Below, in pieces: positions 59,281-64,000 of a stretch of DNA of 64,000 bases. The stretch's first letter is position 1; the number at the start of each line of letters is the position of its first letter. The position numbers were made by a program, and so were the translations under genes. The stretch is from Owenia fusiformis (lineage: Eukaryota; Annelida; Polychaeta; Sabellida; Oweniidae), in NCBI GenBank assembly GCA_903813345.2, contig CAIIXF020000010.1, positions 8,858,349 to 8,922,348 of the forward strand, written 5' to 3'. A model generated the notes under the pieces. That model did no database searches, was not told where the DNA came from, and worked only from the letters and a program-made list of their open reading frames with translations.

Positions 59281-59441
59281 TACAGGGTGTCCCGGAAGTA
59301 TGGGGACCCCCCTAGGTGGACATATACCAGTGTTTTCATAGTATGTGTCATATATCATTTTAAAGCTTATCCAAACTTACATTGATTTGCCAAGTATCAT
59401 GGTATCATAGGAGGCCCCCCATACTTTCGGGACACCCTGTA
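59281..59441. mobile_element. Mariner-type MITE, 161 bp, downstream of XPA
   Basis: Inverted ends 'acagggtgtcccggaagtat' and, from the right, 'acagggtgtcccgaaagtat', continuing 'gggg', bordered by TA. Lies in the probable XPA 3' UTR, before the AATAAA at 59660-59665. Confidence 0.9.
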
Positions 59442-59659
59442 CATTCATATCTATAGATTCTAATCACTCAGGAATTTCTCTTTCACTTTGTATACTATTA
59501 CTAACTAAACTGCCAAAGTGTTCCAATTGAAAATTATATTTTTACATTGCTTTACTTGTCTTTGTTGATCAGAGTAAATGTATGGTAATGTACTGTATGC
59601 AATACATGTATCATTGTATTTGAATAACTGTTCTAAGATGAAATATACATGTTATCATA

Positions 59660-59665
59660 AATAAA
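59660..59665 (+). terminator. Candidate XPA poly(A) signal
   Basis: AATAAA about 1.2 kb after the XPA stop. Use of this site is unproven. Confidence 0.35.
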
Positions 59666-59669
59666 TGAT

Positions 59670-62460
59670 GTCAAATCTTCTAAAATATAAAATATTGTAA
59701 AAGTATATGAATCTCCTTTGTCATCTTCTTAAAATATGAGGGTTGTCCAATAAATACTGATATAAATGCTCTCTCCTTAAAGCCAATTCCTCCTTAAATG
59801 AATATCAACATTGATTTAACAGTCTTATTACTCAAACTTGGAACTGCACAATAAATTTAAGTCAATGTAATTCTTGTCGTAAGATTTGTCTGCTATAGGC
59901 CTAGGGGATACAAGTTATCTTTTTGTAAAGAAGAGATCTTGAGTTACTATTTTTTACAAAACAATGTTATTTTTTGTCCATGCTATGGGGCCTGTTGGCT
60001 TTGAGTCAAGAACACAGACTTTACAAATATCAATTTCAAATTCATTCACTTCTCTCTTATATGATTCAACAGAACAATGTTCATATTCATGTTGTATAAA
60101 GCACCGTATTCAACTTCTTAGTCTAATCTTCTGATCTGAGTAAATCAAATATTTTTCTCTTTTGGTTTTCAAAATGAAGTACTTCAAAAAATATTTATTT
60201 AGTTCTCTTGTATGTCAAACCTTTTGTGCTTCGTTTGTTTCGTGTGTTATTTTAACTTACATTCTATATGTCAATAAAGACTGCACGAAAACTTATCAAA
60301 CAGAGTGATTCAGATAAGCTTATAGGTTGTGGAAGTGGAGTCCCGATATTTTTGTTATTTTGGAGCTATAAATAATGGGGGACAAGATGTTTATCATCTT
60401 CTATTTGCGGTTTTCCTTGAAAAATTCAGAACACAATTCTTCAAATGGGCTTAATGTTGGTAAAATATTTTGTTGTGGAGAATGACTATGGCATGGGAAT
60501 TTATTCCAAACATTATAGGGCAACATCTTTTTCTGAATGTCTGAAGATACAATGAAATCAAAGTAACAAATGCATATATTGCTTTATATAATATATGAAT
60601 CACTTTTTTTATTCATCAGTTTAAATATTTACAATTTTTCTTTCAATAACCAATAGCAAAAGGCGGAATAATCAGCAATTTCAAAGTTTGTTTTCATTTT
60701 TTAACTTCATTGTCAATAGACTAGATCCAAATAGAAATATATTGATTTACGTCATTAAATATTCAAAATTTATTCAAAATAATATCATATTTGAAATCTA
60801 CATGTAATATCACTTATAGAAGTGTTCTTTAAAAAGTTATTTATAAACTGTGAAAATTCAATTTTCTTTGAAAATGTGACTTCTAGGTTGGGTAGATTCC
60901 ACATTCATCCCATGTTATGTTATGGCCATTATAACATTTTACCCTGTATCTTATTAACGACTAGTATCCAAGCCTAGTGCAACATACCACAGTGTTCGGG
61001 AGAGACTGGCCTAGCCTGCTATAACAATCTTACCATGGGTTGTCCACCGAATTTTTGAGATAAATAAACTTGAAGACACTAACCCCCTCTATCGTCAGAT
61101 TTCTCAGAGAATTCTGGTAAAATCACCAAGGTCAAAATCACTCCGCCGCCAGATTAAAATGAGATTTCCCACTGAACTTTGACATGTTTTCAGATAAATC
61201 AGGACCTACCTTATAAATATTTAGTCCCAATTCACTTCCCAAACGCCAGATGGCGCTCCAATGGGGTAGGAAAGGAGAAAACTGACTTTTTATACAGAAA
61301 ACCAAATCACTAACGGTAACCGCTAGTGTCCTTACTCAGGACTATATCCGGAGTGATCTTGACATAATACACGTATAAGTCCCGGGAGTAGGGAATTTTG
61401 AAATTGACTCACTAGGTATACATCAAGTGTAGTGAATCTGACGGCCCTCCACCACTTCCTACTTGGGATCTCATGCAAACCTTTGAATATATATGTACAC
61501 ATCATCATTGCTCTAAACATATTATTATTCTAAATATCAATATCGGTCATAACATTCCGATGTCTAACTAAACAGTGACAACTCCACAGTATAGAATACA
61601 GTATTCGACTTGTAAACAAAAATTTTTTATCACAAATAAATTCAAATTCAAAAAAGTCATGCAACAAATCATAAACCATAAAAAAATAACTGTAAATTGC
61701 TTTAATCTGGCACCTGATACTAGTAAATTCTTGTAATTTAGAAAATAAAAATAGATTATTTTTTCTCACATCAGCTTTGGCTATGTGATAACATTTTTTG
61801 TTTTGTGATTTACCAAAATAGCAAGAAATACACACAATTTTTACAGTTTGCAAGTGATTTAGGTCACAATTCAAATATCGAAATATTTATTTCGATGAGT
61901 GAAGAAAATCAACTGAAGTCAAAAGGAATATACACCAAATCAAAATAAAGTAAATACCAACAAATTATTACTGTAATCTATGATTCTTGCATCAAGTCTC
62001 TAGAACACCCCCTCCCTCAATTCAGCTATTTACTTCCAATTCCATTCACCTGTGCAGAGGTGTATGAACATAATGGGGGAGGGGGGGGGGTTGACTGCTA
62101 ATCAAATCAGGTGTGACGGATATGAAGATATTTTGTATGTTCATTTTTCTAATTAAATTGTCCACACTGAAAATATTGAAAGCTGAGCTGTGTCCCAAGA
62201 AAATGGGTCTCATCACATCTGATGATACGAACAACAAAATTTGAAATTTGAGAGGAAATACATCCCTAAATCCTTTCTCAATCTTTACATTTGTATCCAC
62301 AAGAATGTTGATAATTCATGCAATATCTAGTCCTTTTTCACTGCAATTGAATGGAGAAAATGTCTAAAATGTCAACACTCAGATTTCCCATTGTCATCAA
62401 TGACATTTTTTGTCTCCAAGTGGCGGATTCAACGAACTTATTTTATAAATACATTTCCTG
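59670..62460. other. Intergenic stretch between XPA and SDHAF4
   Basis: Very AT-rich. Open frames are short and unconvincing. There is a short G-run at 62074-62091. The right end should hold the SDHAF4 3' UTR on the minus strand. I see no gene or clear element. Confidence 0.4.
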
Positions 62461-62463
62461 GGG

Positions 62464-62741
62464 CTAAAAGTCAGTAACACGTCCTTTCCGCTCCCAATCA
62501 CCGTAACGAGTAGGCTCAGGGCCTTTTGGTCCATCGATCTCACCAGTCTCAGGGTTCCTGTTTTCAGGAAAAGGCTCAAATGCTGGAGTTGTCATAGTTT
62601 GAGGAGCTTGTTTTTCTTTGTCATTTTCAAATGGGTCATCAAGTTTTCCTGTTGGTGTTGTGGCTTTCTTGAGTTTTCCTTTCTTTGCGTCTGTACTGTG
62701 TTGACTAAGAGGACTGTAGGAGTATTGAGATGCCGAACATC
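62464..62741 (-). CDS. SDHAF4: Succinate dehydrogenase assembly factor 4, last exon
   Basis: Mitochondrial matrix chaperone that binds flavinated SDHA during complex II assembly. The exon starts at 62741 after acceptor TTGTTTTTCAG, with one codon base from the previous exon, and ends at TAG (62466-62464). It encodes about 92 residues: a polar, Lys-rich linker ([15 protein letters not shown]), then [18 protein letters not shown] and the diagnostic C-terminus [19 protein letters not shown], nearly the vertebrate pattern ([15 protein letters not shown], then DF at the end). The upstream exon with the mitochondrial targeting peptide was not found; it should lie right of 62741, perhaps beyond the window. 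Confidence 0.93.
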
Positions 62742-62769
62742 CTGAAAAACAACAACAAAAAACCATCAC

Positions 62770-63216
62770 CCTGGACTGACAAGCTTAAAGACAGAGCTTT
62801 GATTGCTAGATTTTGTTGGAATGGTTATGACCTTCAAGATCAGACAAACATGAAAAAACCTACAGATGAAGAAGTCTTGGAACAAAATAACACCAGAATG
62901 ATATAGCCTGGCCCATGGTTATCTACTATTATTAACACAATAGGTATTAGGTAAGTGAAAATTGATTGGTATCCCCTAAACCACATTCACAAGTCACTGA
63001 TATATTGCTATTACTGTAATATTCACCTGCATTTTTAGGTCATTTAACCAGAGTGTGCCACCAGTATTAATTTTTCTCTAAAAGCTGAGAGTAAAGTAAA
63101 ACATATATCATCATCAAGTTTAGAGGAATTATAGGCTTTCTAGCCCAAATGTCTTCCATCTGTTCTATAAACCAGAACAACGGCAACGCTAAAGCATAGC
63201 GAATCCCATCAAACAT
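62770..63216. other. SDHAF4 intron or upstream flank
   Basis: No coding exon recognised on the minus strand here. AT-rich with no repeat that I could link elsewhere. Confidence 0.35.
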
Positions 63217-63955
63217 TTTTCAAAACGGGCACATTCTACCAAAAGTGTCATTAGACAGTGTGCAATGCTTATAATATTCACATACCAAATATGAACAAAA
63301 TCGCTCCACTACTTTTCGAGTTATAGTAAAAAACGTTAAAATGGCGGCCATTTTGAAAAATGGCCGCCTTCTACCAAAAGTGTCATTAGACAGTGTGCCA
63401 TGCTGATACGTATTCACGTACCAAATATGAACAAAATCGCTCCACTACTTTTCGAATTATAGTAAAATAAGTTAAAATGGCAGCCATTTTTCAAAATGTC
63501 CGCCATTTTTCAAAATGGCCGCCTTCTACCAAAAGTGTCATTAGACAGTGTGCCATGCTTACAGTATTGACATACCGAATATGAACAAAATTGCTCCACT
63601 ACTTTTCGAGTTATAGTAAAATACGTTAAAATGGCGGCCATTTTGAAAAATGACCGCCCTCTACCAAAAGTGTCATTAGACAGTGTGCCATGCTTATACG
63701 TATTCACATACCAAATATGAACAAAATCGCTCCACTACTTTTCGAGTTTTAGTAAAATAAGTTAAAATGGCAGCCATTTTTCAAAATGTCCGCCATTTTT
63801 CAAATCCGCCTTCTACCAAAAGTGTCATTAGACAGTGTGCCATGCCTATAGTATTCACATACCAAATATGAACAAAATCGCTCCACTACTTTTTGAGTTA
63901 CAGCAAAAATCGTAAAATAACGAGTAAAGGCCGCCATTTTTCAAGATGGCTGCCA
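63217..63955. repeat. Tandem array with alternating dimer units and ggccgccatttt motifs
   Basis: Five units of about 135-160 bp: 'ctaccaaaagtgtcattaga', 'cagtgtgccatgct', 'accaaatatgaacaaaatcg', 'ctccactacttttcgagtta', then one or two 'tggcggccatttt' blocks. Units 1 and 3 end '...cggccattttgaaaaatg', units 2 and 4 end '...cagccatttttcaaaatgtc' with an extra block, so the array is built of dimers (about 290 bp). Likely intronic to SDHAF4. Confidence 0.9.
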
Positions 63956-64000
63956 TGTGCTTTTTTAATATCTACATTTCTAGCTTTATTAATGTCCTAT

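Noticed and set aside
62046-62300. 84-codon minus frame next to SDHAF4
   Set aside because: No similarity to known proteins, spans a poly-C tract and lies in the expected 3' flank of SDHAF4.

Overview
Eukaryotic nuclear DNA: AT-rich, with long introns, GT-AG splice sites and dense short transposable elements. The proteins are animal-type (ceramide transfer protein, XPA, cytosolic sulfotransferases, SDHAF4). Elements such as those with 'ggcccgtagccagg' ends, mariner-type 'TACAGGGTGT' ends and 'cggacggacgg' tails suggest a marine invertebrate. I cannot fix the phylum from sequence alone. All gene models were assembled by eye from splice signals, reading phase and recalled family resemblance. 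No search was run.

Layout. (1) 1-9628, + strand: the 3' eleven exons of CERT1/STARD11, including the FFAT-like motif and the whole START lipid-transfer domain. Its ninth intron is almost filled by a 4.8 kb inverted-repeat (foldback) element with decayed transposon coding sequence and nested insertions. (2) 13089-16031, + strand: a three-exon gene for a membrane-anchored protein with an SRPBCC/START-like start. (3) 18280-30223, - strand: an eight-exon gene for a large, mostly disordered protein of about 1,115 aa with seven PSW(I/V) repeats, convergent with gene 2. One intron begins with a ~2.66 kb minisatellite whose repeat unit copies the exon's 3' splice site; another holds an antisense UDP-glucuronosyltransferase exon relic. 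(4) 35984-41894 and 43998-48428, + strand: two tandem, structurally identical five-exon cytosolic sulfotransferase genes (295 aa each). The first has a dead mariner element ending 49 bp before its ATG. (5) 53617-58484, + strand: complete six-exon XPA (nucleotide excision repair), with a probable CpG-rich promoter near 51.3-51.5 kb and a 76-bp minisatellite starting exactly at a 5' splice site. (6) 62464-62741, - strand: last exon of SDHAF4. (7) 63217-63955: a dimeric tandem array distantly related to another array inside the first sulfotransferase gene.

The genes are not an operon or a functional cluster; apart from the sulfotransferase pair they look like unrelated neighbours. The most unusual features are the two minisatellites locked onto splice junctions, the foldback element in CERT1, and the higher-order structure shared by two diverged arrays. 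I found no tRNA, rRNA, CRISPR array or prokaryotic feature.
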